Under the pieces are notes generated by a model. The model was not told where the DNA came from, did no database searches, and saw only the letters and a list, made by a program, of their open reading frames with translations. From positions 2,666,001 through 2,730,000 of the forward strand of contig NZ_AP024895.1 of the NCBI RefSeq assembly GCF_024347055.1: 64,000 nucleotides of DNA. The letters run 5' to 3'. Below, in pieces: positions 1 to 8,927 of this stretch; the stretch's first letter is position 1; every line of letters starts with the position of its first letter. Position numbers and translations under genes: made by a program. Origin of the DNA: Vibrio porteresiae DSM 19223 (GTDB lineage: Bacteria > Pseudomonadota > Gammaproteobacteria > Enterobacterales > Vibrionaceae).

Positions 1-671
1 AAAAACAAGCCATTTGTGATAGTCGCTGGAATATTACCCAAAAATTAGCCAATTTGATCAAAGCCAGTCAAACACCTCCCAAAGTGTTCATTAGTGGCTC
101 AGCGGTTGGTTATTATGGGAATGATTCAACGGGTACGTTTGATGAACACAATGATATTCACAACGAACGTTTCTCTCACTATGTCTGCGCTAATTGGGAA
201 AAAATTGCTCTAAGTGCTCAGAGTGAGAATACTCGAGTGGTGTTACTCAGAACTGGCGTTGTACTTTCTACTCACGGGGGGGCATTGAAAAAAATGTTAC
301 TCCCTTATCAGTTAGGTTTGGGTGGTACCATAGGCAATGGAAAACAGTATTTGCCTTGGATTCATATGGTCGACATGGTTAGAGCCATTGTGTATTTGCT
401 CGAAAGCCCTCAAGCACATGGCGCATTTAACCTTGTCGCTCCACATCCAACCACCAATAAAGAATTTGGCCGCACCCTTGCCCATTGTTTAAACCGCCCA
501 CATGTGTTGTTTACTCCCAAGTGGTTGATTAAATTACTGATGGGGGAATCGTCAGAATTGCTCATTGACAGTATTGGTGCCAAACCTAAACGATTGAATG
601 ACATTGGCTTTCAATTTCATTTCACGCGCATAGAAGCCGCTTTGCGTAACCTATTACATTTGAATCATTAA
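1..671 (+). CDS. yfcH: YfcH/TIGR01777-family NAD(P)-dependent epimerase, 5' end outside window
   Basis: The reading frame is open from the first bases of the window, so the gene starts upstream and only about the last 222 residues are seen. A TTG at 54 lies inside the coding frame and is unlikely to be the true start. The visible part has the SDR-epimerase hallmarks SGSAVGYYG and, further on, PWIHMVDMVRAI, and it ends in the short C-terminal domain typical of TIGR01777 proteins (YfcH in E. coli). The family is a predicted nucleotide-sugar epimerase-like oxidoreductase with no firmly established substrate. The stop codon lies 15 nt before the ybbO-like gene, which suggests cotranscription. Family assignment is firm; function is not known. 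Confidence 0.85.
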   Translation, partial: KQAICDSRWNITQKLANLIKASQTPPKVFISGSAVGYYGNDSTGTFDEHNDIHNERFSHYVCANWEKIALSAQSENTRVVLLRTGVVLSTHGGALKKMLLPYQLGLGGTIGNGKQYLPWIHMVDMVRAIVYLLESPQAHGAFNLVAPHPTTNKEFGRTLAHCLNRPHVLFTPKWLIKLLMGESSELLIDSIGAKPKRLNDIGFQFHFTRIEAALRNLLHLNH

Positions 672-686
672 GTAAGGTATATCGCC

Positions 687-1526
687 GTGACAGCATCCCA
701 TCCTCTTTCAATTCTGATTACTGGTTGTTCTAGTGGTATCGGCTATATGGCCGCTCATGAGCTCAATAAACGCGGCTATGAAGTGATCGCCTCTTGTCGC
801 CATTCTGATGATGTCCAACGCCTCATAGATGAAGGCCTGACTTGTATTCAGATCGATTTAGCTGATGAGCAGAGCATCGATAACGGTGTGAAACTGGCAT
901 TGGCATTGACTGACAACAGACTTAATGCACTGTTTAATAATGGCGCTTACGGACTGCCTGGGGCATTAGAGGACCTATCGACTCAAGGATTGAGAGAACA
1001 ATTTAATACGAACTTTTTTGGTTGGCATCATCTGACCACGCAACTGATTCCTCATTTTCGCCAGCAGAGCTATGCTCGCATTGTTCAAAATAGTTCTGTG
1101 CTTGGATTCGCCGCGATGAAATATCGGGGCGCTTATAACAGTTCATAATTTGCTATTGAAGGCTGGACTGACACCCTGCGTCTTGAATTGGCCAACACCA
1201 ATATTCGTATCTCGCTCATTGAACCTGGCGCTATTGAGACCCAGTTTAGGGCCAATGCGTTACGTGCTTTTAAACAATGGATCGACATTGACCACAGTGT
1301 GCATCAACAAGAGTATCAAAGTCAGATTGATCGTTTATCTCGTACTCATTCACGTAACAAGTACGCACTTCCAGCAGAAAGCTGTTTACCATCGATCATT
1401 CATGCACTTGAAGCAGACAACCCTAAGTTAAGATATCGAATCACCAAACCAACCAAGATGATTGCCATACTCAAACGGCTGCTACCGGGAAAAACGATCG
1501 ATAAGATCTTATTAAAATCTTCTTAA
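687..1526 (+). pseudogene. ybbO: YbbO-type short-chain dehydrogenase interrupted by a stop at the catalytic lysine
   Basis: One frame (GTG start) encodes a classical SDR protein of about 279 codons, broken by a single in-frame TAA at 1146-1148. Before it are the Rossmann motif TGCSSGIG, an NNGA motif where NNAG is usual, the serine region (NSSVLG) and the active-site tyrosine in AYNSS. The stop falls exactly where the lysine of the YxxxK motif belongs. Afterwards the same frame continues with FAIEGWTDTLRLEL, SLIEPG and a C-terminus (KRLLPGKTIDKIL) that resembles E. coli YbbO, an NADP-dependent aldehyde reductase next to ybbN/cnoX. The neighbour here is also cnoX. The rest of the frame is intact, so the change is recent or a sequencing error. 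Without the lysine half no active enzyme is expected. Confidence 0.85.
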
Positions 1527-1610
1527 AAGATAACATTGTCATTAATCGTTCATAATTTGCACTCATAATCGATCCTGTTTCTTACCCTATTGATCTTTCT
1601 GAGAGCCGTT

Positions 1611-1676
1611 ATGACCCTGAATCAGTGGAACTGGCTTGGTGTTATGGTCGTGGTCGCACTGTTCCTCGCGTTTTAA
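1611..1676 (+). CDS. Possible 21-residue hydrophobic membrane microprotein
   Basis: An ATG follows a purine-rich GAGAG by 5 nt and opens a 21-codon frame ending in TAA. The peptide starts MTLNQWNWLG and continues with an uninterrupted hydrophobic stretch (VMVVVALFLAF), which would form one short transmembrane helix. A strong hairpin follows 21 nt downstream, so the unit would be SD, short frame, then terminator. I do not recognise a family. It could be chance, because hydrophobic short frames occur at random; the good ribosome-binding site and the placement before a terminator are the only support. Confidence 0.35.
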   Translation: MTLNQWNWLGVMVVVALFLAF

Positions 1677-1697
1677 TACCAGTCGTCACAATTAACG

Positions 1698-1752
1698 ATC
1701 CCTTTCCAACGCCAATTATTAACAAGGCATATTGGAAAGGGATGTTTATTTT
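1698..1752 (+). terminator. Long hairpin with T-rich tail upstream of cnoX
   Basis: Two perfect 12-base arms, ATCCCTTTCCAA (1698-1709) and TTGGAAAGGGAT (1732-1743), enclose a 22-base loop and are followed by GTTTATTTT. It probably ends transcription coming from the ybbO region before the cnoX promoter. Confidence 0.6.
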
Positions 1753-1833
1753 CTCACATCCGTAAACTTGCCTTGAAAAACGAATCACTTTGCCCCATTT
1801 TAGGAAAAAAGTGCGACGTTATAAGGATTTGCT

Positions 1834-2688
1834 ATGCAATCACCATACATTATCGATGTGAGCCAAACCAATTTTCATCAAGTGCTAGAAAGCTCTGCTC
1901 ACACGCCTATTCTGTTTTATTTTTGGGCACCGATGAGTCAAGAGAGTGCTCAGTTGTTGCCACAAGTACAGCAATTGGCGCAGAAATACGATGGCGCATT
2001 TACCCTCGCGATTTTGAACTGCCAGCAAGAACAAGCCATTGCTGCTCAATTTGGTATTCAAGCTCTACCGACTATTGCCATGTTCATCAATGGTCAACCT
2101 GTAGATGGTTTAGGTGGCCCTCAACCGATTACAGCAATAGAGACTATGCTATCGCGTCACCTTCCAAGTCAGGAAGAGCGTGACGTCAATAAAGCATTAC
2201 AACTAATTCAAGAGCAACAATACAGCGCAGCACTGGCGCTACTTCAGCCGCTTTCTGATGAGTGGAAAAAACAAGGTGATGTGAAATTGGCACTCGCAGA
2301 TTGTTACCTAGAAACTCAACAATTTGACTTGGCTGCACAATGGCTAAGTAATATTCCATTGGAATATCAGGATAACTACTATAAGAGCCTCTGCTCTAAG
2401 TTGGAGTTACATCAACAAGCGTCCAATAGCCCAGAGTTGCAAGCACTAGAACAAGCCTATCAAGCGGCTCCGCAAGATGCCAAGCTCGCCAGTGATTTGG
2501 CTACCTCATACCATGAGGTTTCCCGCGATGAAGAAGCGTTGGAATTGTTGTGGTCATTCTTGAAAAAAGACCTGAATACGCTTGATGGCGAGATGAAGAA
2601 AACCTTTATGGACATCTTAAATGCGCTTGGCCAAGGCAACAGCCTAGCCAGCAAATATCGTCGCCAGCTCTACTCACTGCTCTACTAA
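1834..2688 (+). CDS. cnoX: Chaperedoxin CnoX (YbbN): thioredoxin-like domain plus TPR-like repeats
   Basis: The 284-residue product has the same length as E. coli CnoX and ends in the same way (LASKYRRQLYSLLY). Residues 1-110 form a thioredoxin fold; the rest is a helical tetratricopeptide-like region. CnoX is a holdase that protects clients from oxidative aggregation and hands them to DnaK/DnaJ or GroEL. At the thioredoxin active site the sequence is WAPMSQES, so both CXXC cysteines are missing and no disulfide reductase activity is expected. Cys63 is kept (LNCQQEQ), at the position used for mixed disulfides in E. coli. AAGGA lies 7 nt before the ATG. The upstream ybbO-type gene keeps the E. 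coli ybbN-ybbO pairing. Confidence 0.93.
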   Translation: MQSPYIIDVSQTNFHQVLESSAHTPILFYFWAPMSQESAQLLPQVQQLAQKYDGAFTLAILNCQQEQAIAAQFGIQALPTIAMFINGQPVDGLGGPQPITAIETMLSRHLPSQEERDVNKALQLIQEQQYSAALALLQPLSDEWKKQGDVKLALADCYLETQQFDLAAQWLSNIPLEYQDNYYKSLCSKLELHQQASNSPELQALEQAYQAAPQDAKLASDLATSYHEVSRDEEALELLWSFLKKDLNTLDGEMKKTFMDILNALGQGNSLASKYRRQLYSLLY

Positions 2689-2723
2689 TCACTTCTGAAA
2701 TCGTTTTTTTTAAAACAATTCGT

Positions 2724-3134
2724 TTAGTGTGAGCAATGACAGCAGTGCCCTTTCAAATCTTCGATGATCGGGCACTCGCTATTTTCATCACCTGGACATT
2801 CGTTGACCCACTCTTGCAGTTGTTGCTGAACCAAACGCAGTTCCTCAAGCTTCTTCGTCACTTGTTCTAGCTTTAATTGAGCTTGTTGCTTCACCGCTTT
2901 ACTCTGCCGGGTAGGATCATTGGCTAACTGGAGCATTGCTTTACACTCGTCCAGACTAAAGCCAACCCGCTTACAGCGTGCAATTAATAACAAATCATCG
3001 ATGTGTCTTTGCTGATAAGTGCGATAGCCGTTATCGGCGCGAATAGGGGCAGCAATCAATCCTTTCTCTTCGTAAAGTCGGATCGACTTAGCGGTAAGAC
3101 CGGTTTTTTCTGCTACCTCGCTGATATTCATCAT
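2724..3134 (-). CDS. cueR: MerR-family copper-responsive regulator CueR
   Basis: The product is 135-136 residues: an N-terminal winged helix (MNISEVAEKTGLTAKSIRLYEEKGL), a dimerisation coiled coil, and a C-terminal metal-binding loop. Counted from MNISEV, the copper-binding cysteines are Cys112 and Cys120, exactly as in E. coli CueR (ECPGDENSECPIIEDL). A histidine/cysteine-rich tail (GHCCHCSH) follows. I chose the start at 3134 because AGGAG sits 7 nt upstream; ATG 3131 is equally possible, and a longer frame from 3155 lacks a ribosome site. CueR senses Cu(I) and activates copper export genes. No copA or other copper gene is in the window, so its targets are elsewhere. Confidence 0.92.
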   Translation of the reverse strand: MMNISEVAEKTGLTAKSIRLYEEKGLIAAPIRADNGYRTYQQRHIDDLLLIARCKRVGFSLDECKAMLQLANDPTRQSKAVKQQAQLKLEQVTKKLEELRLVQQQLQEWVNECPGDENSECPIIEDLKGHCCHCSH

Positions 3135-3234
3135 AGCTCGACTCCTCTCATTCAATTGCGCTTAGCGAATCACCTCAAGTGTATCGCGGCATTTTCATCG
3201 GCTGACATTGCGCATCCACTCTAAACTAACATGA

Positions 3235-3264
3235 ACAAAAAAGCCCTGACCAGAGTCAGAGCTT
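3235..3264 (-). terminator. Terminator after ligA
   Basis: On the minus strand the stem AAGCTCTGAC/GTCAGGGCTT is followed by TTTTTTG, about 43 nt past the ligA stop. Confidence 0.7.
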
Positions 3265-3306
3265 CTTTTATTAGAACAAGTTACGCGAATGAGCGAAAAG
3301 TTCTAG

Positions 3307-5331
3307 CTAAGCTGATGCATTTAGCAAATCAATTAAGTCTTGCTCAGTACGAACTTCAACCCCCAGTTCTTGTGCTTTGACCAATTTAGAACCAGCAGCT
3401 TCACCAGCAAACACTATATCGGTATTTTTCGATACGCTACCTGCGACTTTAGCACCCAGTGCTTGTAATGCTGCTTTAGCGTCATTACGCGATAACTGAC
3501 TTAAACTACCAGTGAGCACCACCGTTTTTCCAGCTAATGGCTGTGCTGCGGCTTCTGCTTCGCTTTTCGCCGCCAATTCCGGCCAATGCACACCCAATTC
3601 ACGTAAACGAGTAATCACTTGCTGATTGCGCTCTTGGTCAAAGAAAGCATTGACGTGATTCGCAACCACAGCACCAACATCTGGCACTTCAATCAACTGC
3701 TCTACCGAGGCCTGCATAATGGCTTCTAATGTGAGGAAATGCTGAGCAAGATTCAGCGCCGTTGCTTCGCCCACTTCACGGATGCCCAATGAATACAGGA
3801 AGCGAGGCAAGCTCGTCTCTTTCGCTTTCGTTAGCGCATTAACGACGTTTTGTGCCGATTTAGGCCCCATACGTTCCAAAATCGTCAACTGACCGGCACT
3901 CAAAGTAAAGAGATCGGCCGGAGTCTCAACCAACTCTTTATCTACCAGCTGTTCAATCACTTTTTCGCCAAGACCGTCTACGTCCATCGCTTTACGAGAA
4001 ACAAAGTGCTTAAGTGCTTCTTTACGTTGTGCAGGACAAACCAAACCGCCGCTACAACGAGCAACCGCTTCTCCTTCAACTCGTTCCACTTCAGAGCCGC
4101 AGACAGGACAGTGCGTAGGAAACACAATCGGGCGCGAATCCTCTGGGCGTAACTCTTTTACGACTGAGACAATTTGTGGAATCACATCACCTGCACGGCG
4201 AATGATCACGGTGTCACCAACCGCCACGCCTAAACGTTCAATCTCATCCGCATTGTGAAGCGTCGCATTACTTACGGTAACGCCACCAACAAAGACAGGC
4301 TCAAGCTTCGCGACCGGCGTAATAGCGCCAGTACGACCGACTTGGAACTCAACATCATTGAGACGAGTCATCTCTTCTTGTGCTGGGAACTTATAAGCAA
4401 TTGCCCAACGAGGTGCTCGAGCAACAAAGCCTAGCTCTTCTTGAATCGCGATATCATCAAGTTTGATTACCACCCCATCAATCTCATAAGGCAGATCAGG
4501 GCGGCGAGTCATAATATCTTGATAGAACGCTTTTACCGCTTCGACACTATCAACCAGCTTAACTTCAGGGCTCATTGGTAAACCCCAGCCTTTTAGCTGA
4601 ATAAAACGCTCATAATGGCTATCAACTAAGTTTCCGCCTTCAATAACCCCCACACTGTAAGCGTAGAAAGCTAACGGGCGTTTGGCGGTAATACGAGAGT
4701 CAAGTTGACGCAGGCTACCTGCAGCAGCATTACGTGGGTTAACAAAGGTTTTTTCACCTTTTTTGATCGCTTCTTGATTCAAACGTTCAAAGCCCGCTTT
4801 AGGCATAAACACTTCGCCACGAACTTCGATACGTGTTGGCCAACCTTCCCCACTCAAACGTAGCGGAATGGCCTTAATGGTGCGCACGTTCTCAGTGATG
4901 TTTTCTCCCGTAGAGCCATCACCACGTGTTGCAGCTCTCACCAAAACACCATTTTCATAAAGCAAGCTAACGGCTAATCCATCGAGTTTGGGTTCACAAC
5001 AAATATGAGCTGCTTTGGCAGCAGGAACACGATCGCTCATGCGGCGGAAAAACGCATCCAACTCTTCGTCATCAAATACGTTATCGAGCGAAAGCATCGG
5101 GATCTCATGGGCAACTGACTCGAATCCATCCAGAGGAGCGCCACCAACGCGCTGACTCGGTGAATCTGATGTCACCAACTCTGGATGTTGTTCTTCTAGC
5201 GTCAGTAACTCGCGCATAAGGCGATCGTACTCAGCGTCCGGAATCGTTGGGTCATCTTCCACGTAATAACGGACTGCATGGTAATTTAGGGTTTCGCGTA
5301 ATTCTTTGAGTCTCTGCTCGACATTCTGCAT
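3307..5331 (-). CDS. ligA: NAD-dependent DNA ligase LigA
   Basis: The essential replicative ligase seals nicks using NAD. The 674-residue protein shows the adenylation domain with the nucleophile Lys115 in EPKLDG, an OB fold, a four-cysteine zinc finger (CPVCGSE through GLVCPAQ), helix-hairpin-helix repeats and a C-terminal BRCT domain from LAGKTVVLTG. I start at ATG 5331 (MQNVEQRLKEL), which matches family length; the open frame extends 40 codons further upstream, but that extension runs through a hairpin and has no family support. It lies downstream of zipA on the same strand, as in other gammaproteobacteria. Confidence 0.97.
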   Translation of the reverse strand: MQNVEQRLKELRETLNYHAVRYYVEDDPTIPDAEYDRLMRELLTLEEQHPELVTSDSPSQRVGGAPLDGFESVAHEIPMLSLDNVFDDEELDAFFRRMSDRVPAAKAAHICCEPKLDGLAVSLLYENGVLVRAATRGDGSTGENITENVRTIKAIPLRLSGEGWPTRIEVRGEVFMPKAGFERLNQEAIKKGEKTFVNPRNAAAGSLRQLDSRITAKRPLAFYAYSVGVIEGGNLVDSHYERFIQLKGWGLPMSPEVKLVDSVEAVKAFYQDIMTRRPDLPYEIDGVVIKLDDIAIQEELGFVARAPRWAIAYKFPAQEEMTRLNDVEFQVGRTGAITPVAKLEPVFVGGVTVSNATLHNADEIERLGVAVGDTVIIRRAGDVIPQIVSVVKELRPEDSRPIVFPTHCPVCGSEVERVEGEAVARCSGGLVCPAQRKEALKHFVSRKAMDVDGLGEKVIEQLVDKELVETPADLFTLSAGQLTILERMGPKSAQNVVNALTKAKETSLPRFLYSLGIREVGEATALNLAQHFLTLEAIMQASVEQLIEVPDVGAVVANHVNAFFDQERNQQVITRLRELGVHWPELAAKSEAEAAAQPLAGKTVVLTGSLSQLSRNDAKAALQALGAKVAGSVSKNTDIVFAGEAAGSKLVKAQELGVEVRTEQDLIDLLNASA

Positions 5332-5353
5332 CGTTATTATTCTCTCGAATGAT

Positions 5354-5380
5354 GAAAAAAGGCCCCGCTCGGAGCCTTTG
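5354..5380 (-). terminator. Terminator-like hairpin between zipA and ligA
   Basis: Read on the minus strand, AAAGGCTCC and GGGGCCTTT pair around GAGC and are followed by a T run. It stands just after the zipA stop and before the ligA start, so it may attenuate read-through into ligA. Confidence 0.6.
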
Positions 5381-5395
5381 CACTGTATTTTATGA

Positions 5396-6220
5396 TTAAG
5401 CGTTGGCTTTGCGAGCCTTGTAATCTCTAATCTGTTGGCGATATTCAGCAAGGCGATCTGGGGTCATTAAATTGCGCCCATCATCGAGCACATTACCACC
5501 CATATCATCCGCTATCTGCTGCGCCGTTTTAAGCATCAGTTTAAAGTTTTGCTCAGCATCACCAAAGCAAGGCAAGGTCATAAAGAAAGAGATGCCTTTG
5601 GTGGTGAAACTGTCTGGGTCATCATGCTCTAATGTTCCAGGTTGCATCATATTTGCGACGCTAAACAATACCTTACCTGTACCAGAAAGGTCGGCATGGC
5701 GATGGAAAATATGCATTTCGCCATACAGCAAACCATTTTGCTGCATGCTATCAAATAATTTGGTACCGACAAAAGGATGGTTTCCTGCACAGTGCACGTT
5801 AAGCACCAACACTTCCAACTCATCTTCTACCGGTTCAACAGTAACAGGGTCAGATTCTATTGGCGCAGGTTGCTCTACTTCATCAGATTGAGCAATCGCA
5901 GTCTCTTGAGTGACATACGGATTATCCAATGCCACAGTCGGTTCATCTACTTCAGCTTCTGCAGTAGAAAACGAGCCAATTAATGGATCAACAGCATCAG
6001 ACTCGGTATCGCCAAAATTAGGTTCTTTGCGACTAGCCGCTTGAGCCGTATCTTGTTTACCTAAAGATGCTTCATCCTCTTGGTCAACATCGATTTTTTG
6101 CAGAGGTCTCTCTCCAAACTTGGATTTTCCTTCCTTCTTAGAGGTCCAAAGACCATGAAATAGTAAAGCGGCTATCGCTAGCCCGCCAACAATAATGAGT
6201 ACGAATCGCAATTCCTGCAT
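5396..6220 (-). CDS. zipA: Cell division protein ZipA
   Basis: ZipA anchors FtsZ to the inner membrane during septum formation. The 274-residue sequence begins with a transmembrane helix (LRFVLIIVGGLAIAALLFHG) right after the first residues, then has a basic stretch, a long acidic Pro/Glu/Val-rich linker (about residues 40-130), and a C-terminal globular FtsZ-binding domain starting near VLVLNVHC. This order is diagnostic of the family. It lies immediately upstream of ligA, separated by a hairpin. Confidence 0.95.
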   Translation of the reverse strand: MQELRFVLIIVGGLAIAALLFHGLWTSKKEGKSKFGERPLQKIDVDQEDEASLGKQDTAQAASRKEPNFGDTESDAVDPLIGSFSTAEAEVDEPTVALDNPYVTQETAIAQSDEVEQPAPIESDPVTVEPVEDELEVLVLNVHCAGNHPFVGTKLFDSMQQNGLLYGEMHIFHRHADLSGTGKVLFSVANMMQPGTLEHDDPDSFTTKGISFFMTLPCFGDAEQNFKLMLKTAQQIADDMGGNVLDDGRNLMTPDRLAEYRQQIRDYKARKANA

Positions 6221-6463
6221 CTTAAACTCTCAGTTTCTCTACTTTTGATGTTCTGAGTTTATGTCTGTAAATAGAACGTTGTTGACCAAGTAGGTTTGTC
6301 AGTTCATCTGGCTACTTTACCAAAACTCTTACCCTATTTAGAACAACTTAATGTAAGAACTTCCATCCTTGCACTATTTTTTACCGTGCTTTTATGACTG
6401 TATTGCTCAGATACAATACAATGACAGCTGAAAAATGTTTAACACCAACCCGGAACAGTATTA

Positions 6464-7213
6464 ATGCAACCAAAACAACGCACTGGCTTTGGCTACTTTT
6501 TTTACGGACTAGATTTGGCTTTTTCCTCAGGCATTCGCCGTTTTGTTCTTATGCCATTACTCGCCAATATCTTACTCGTCGGCGGCGCACTTTACTTTCT
6601 ATTTCATCACTTAGGTGGATGGATTGATCAGTGGATGGGCCATCTACCCGACTTTCTATCCTGGCTGAGTTACCTAATTTGGCCGCTGCTTGTTATTACA
6701 ATATTAGCGACCTTTTCTTATTTTTTTAGCACCTTAGCCAATTTTATTGCCGCACCGTTCAACGGATTACTGGCAGAAAAGGTTGAAGAGAAGCTTACCG
6801 GGCAAAAAGTGAATGACGATGGCATTCTTGATGTAGTGAAAGACGTGCCACGAGTTCTTAGCCGAGAGTGGCGCAAGCTGATGTACGTTCTGCCAAAAGC
6901 ATTGGGACTGTTTATTCTGTTGTTAATCCCAGCGCTCGGTCAAACTGTGGGTCCGATCGCTTGGTTTATTTTTACGGCCTGGACTCTTGCTATTCAATAC
7001 TGTGATTATCCCTTCGATAACCACAAAATCGATTTTCACTCAATGCGTCTGAGCTTGAAACAAAAGCAATCAAAAGCTTACACCTTCGGCATGGTCGTTT
7101 CCGTTCTCACAACAATTCCCATTGTGAATCTGTTTGTTGTCCCTGTTGCGGTTTGCGGTGCAACAGCATTGTGGGTCAATGAATATCGCGATGAATATAC
7201 CCGTCGTCCTTAA
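6464..7213 (+). CDS. cysZ: Sulfate transporter CysZ
   Basis: The 249-residue protein has several long hydrophobic segments, at roughly residues 28-50, 70-95, 145-180 and 205-230, and the CysZ opening QRTGFGYFFYGLDLA. CysZ is an inner-membrane sulfate channel feeding cysteine synthesis. The start at ATG 6464 is preceded by GGAACA. It is followed by cysK in the same direction, so sulfate uptake and the last cysteine step are neighbours. The 243-bp gap before it, shared with divergent zipA, shows a possible promoter (TTGCAC and TATGAC) around 6370-6397, which I do not regard as proven. Confidence 0.94.
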   Translation: MQPKQRTGFGYFFYGLDLAFSSGIRRFVLMPLLANILLVGGALYFLFHHLGGWIDQWMGHLPDFLSWLSYLIWPLLVITILATFSYFFSTLANFIAAPFNGLLAEKVEEKLTGQKVNDDGILDVVKDVPRVLSREWRKLMYVLPKALGLFILLLIPALGQTVGPIAWFIFTAWTLAIQYCDYPFDNHKIDFHSMRLSLKQKQSKAYTFGMVVSVLTTIPIVNLFVVPVAVCGATALWVNEYRDEYTRRP

Positions 7214-7311
7214 GCAATTCTGGGTGTGGGGCATTTGGCAACTTAGATCGTTCAACTAGATGTAATATGAGACTATATCTTATAACTTTTTAGTCCTTTT
7301 ACCTGACTAGT

Positions 7312-7343
7312 GAAGTGAATATGCTTCTTAGCATATTCACTTC
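7312..7343 (+). other. Perfect 13-bp hairpin upstream of cysK
   Basis: GAAGTGAATATGC (7312-7324) and GCATATTCACTTC (7331-7343) are exact inverse complements around the loop TTCTTA. No T run follows. It ends 48 nt before the cysK start and may terminate cysZ transcription or form a leader structure. Confidence 0.5.
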
Positions 7344-7391
7344 GATACAATGTTATCGACACGATCCCGTGCGAAATGAAGGAACATCACA

Positions 7392-8357
7392 ATGAGCAAA
7401 ATCTACGAAGACAACTCTCTTACTATTGGTAACACACCACTCGTTCGCCTAAATAAAGTCAGCAAAGGCAATGTACTGGTCAAAGTAGAATCTCGTAACC
7501 CTAGCTTCAGTGTTAAGTGCCGTATCGGCGCAAACATGATCTGGGACGCAGAGAAAAAAGGTTCGCTTAAAGCAGGTGTTGAACTTGTAGAACCTACCAG
7601 TGGTAACACCGGTATTGCTCTCGCTTTCGTTGCTGCAGCTCGTGGATACAAATTGACTCTAACCATGCCTGAGTCAATGAGCCTTGAACGTCGTAAACTG
7701 CTAAAAGCACTAGGTGCAAATCTCGTTCTTACTCCAGCAGCTGCAGGTATGAAAGGTGCAATCAACAAAGCAGAAGAAATCGTCGCTAGCGATCCTGCAA
7801 AATATTTGATGCTGCAACAATTCAACAACCCTGCTAACCCAGAAATTCACGAAAAAACCACTGGTCCTGAAATTTGGGATGCAACCGATGGTCAAGTGGA
7901 TGTGTTCGTCGCTGGTGTAGGTACAGGTGGTACTCTAACTGGTACATCTCGCTTCCTAAAAGCACAAGGCAAAAAAATCACTTCAGTAGCTGTAGAACCT
8001 GCTGAATCACCAGTCATCACTCAAGCACTCGCTGGTGAAGAAATCAAACCTGGACCACACAAAATCCAAGGTATTGGCGCTGGTTTCATTCCTGGAAACT
8101 TAGATTTAGAACTGATTGACCGCGTAGAAACAATCCCTTCAGATGACGCAATTGCGATGGCTCGTCGTCTAATGGAAGAAGAAGGTATTCTAGCCGGCAT
8201 CTCTTCAGGTGCAGCAGTTATTGCTGCTAACCGTCTTGCGGAACTACCTGAATATAAAGATAAAACTATCGTTGCGATTCTTCCAAGCTCTGGTGAACGT
8301 TATCTTTCAACTGCGCTGTTCGCAGGCTTTTTCACCGAGAAAGAGAACGAACAATAA
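7392..8357 (+). CDS. cysK: Cysteine synthase A (O-acetylserine sulfhydrylase)
   Basis: CysK makes cysteine from O-acetylserine and sulfide with pyridoxal phosphate. The 321-residue product carries the cofactor lysine at position 42 (NPSFSVKCR), the substrate loop PTSGNTGIA and the phosphate-binding loop GTGGTLTG. Length and motifs match CysK rather than CysM. GAAGGA lies 9 nt before the ATG, and a rho-independent terminator follows. Codon usage looks like that of a highly expressed gene. Confidence 0.97.
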   Translation: MSKIYEDNSLTIGNTPLVRLNKVSKGNVLVKVESRNPSFSVKCRIGANMIWDAEKKGSLKAGVELVEPTSGNTGIALAFVAAARGYKLTLTMPESMSLERRKLLKALGANLVLTPAAAGMKGAINKAEEIVASDPAKYLMLQQFNNPANPEIHEKTTGPEIWDATDGQVDVFVAGVGTGGTLTGTSRFLKAQGKKITSVAVEPAESPVITQALAGEEIKPGPHKIQGIGAGFIPGNLDLELIDRVETIPSDDAIAMARRLMEEEGILAGISSGAAVIAANRLAELPEYKDKTIVAILPSSGERYLSTALFAGFFTEKENEQ

Positions 8358-8384
8358 ATACGTAGCTAAATCAAATTTTCTTGT

Positions 8385-8411
8385 AAAAAAGCCCCTAACT
8401 GGGGCTTTTTT
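8385..8411 (+). terminator. Terminator after cysK
   Basis: A-run, then GCCCC TAACT GGGGC followed by TTTTTT, 28 nt past the cysK stop. The 240 bp between here and ptsH should hold the pts promoters; I could not place a convincing -10/-35 pair. Confidence 0.9.
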
Positions 8412-8653
8412 GTTGATTCTGGCTCGCCCTTTGGTAATATCGGGCTGTTTTATTTTTCGCTTCAAAATAAAGAAGCGACCAAGTTTGTACTACGAACGCT
8501 TGAGAACATTAGATTTTCGGCGGGCGGTCAAGTGATCCAGGCAAGTTTTGCTAGACGCAAAGTAAACGCCACTCTGGCACATTTGCGGCTATCAAGGTAA
8601 GCTATGACTGGTCAACAATCTTACAAAAATATAAATTAATTGGGGTATATCAC

Positions 8654-8911
8654 ATGTACGAGAAGCAAGTAGAAATTACTGCAGAAAACGGTCTTCACAC
8701 TCGTCCAGCAGCACAATTCGTAAAAGAAGCTAAAGCTTTTGACGCAGACATCACTGTAACTTCAAATGGTAAAAGCGCTAGCGCAAAAAGCCTATTCAAG
8801 CTGCAAACTCTAGGCCTTGTAAAAGGTACTGTAGTTACTATCTCAGCTGAAGGTGCTCAAGCTAAAGAAGCGGTTGATCACCTAGTTGCTCTAATGGATC
8901 AACTTCACTAA
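8654..8911 (+). CDS. ptsH: Phosphocarrier protein HPr
   Basis: HPr carries phosphate from enzyme I to the sugar-specific enzyme II proteins of the phosphotransferase system. The 85-residue protein has the phosphoryl-accepting His15 (NGLHTRPAAQF) and the conserved SAKSLFKLQTL region. It is the first gene of ptsH-ptsI-crr, and is separated from ptsI by 133 bp containing a perfect hairpin. Confidence 0.98.
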   Translation: MYEKQVEITAENGLHTRPAAQFVKEAKAFDADITVTSNGKSASAKSLFKLQTLGLVKGTVVTISAEGAQAKEAVDHLVALMDQLH

Positions 8912-8927
8912 TACGACCATTTCTATT

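Noticed and set aside
1150..1431. 93-codon frame inside the broken dehydrogenase gene
   Set aside because: It is out of frame with the conserved SDR sequence, which continues directly after the stop in the original frame.
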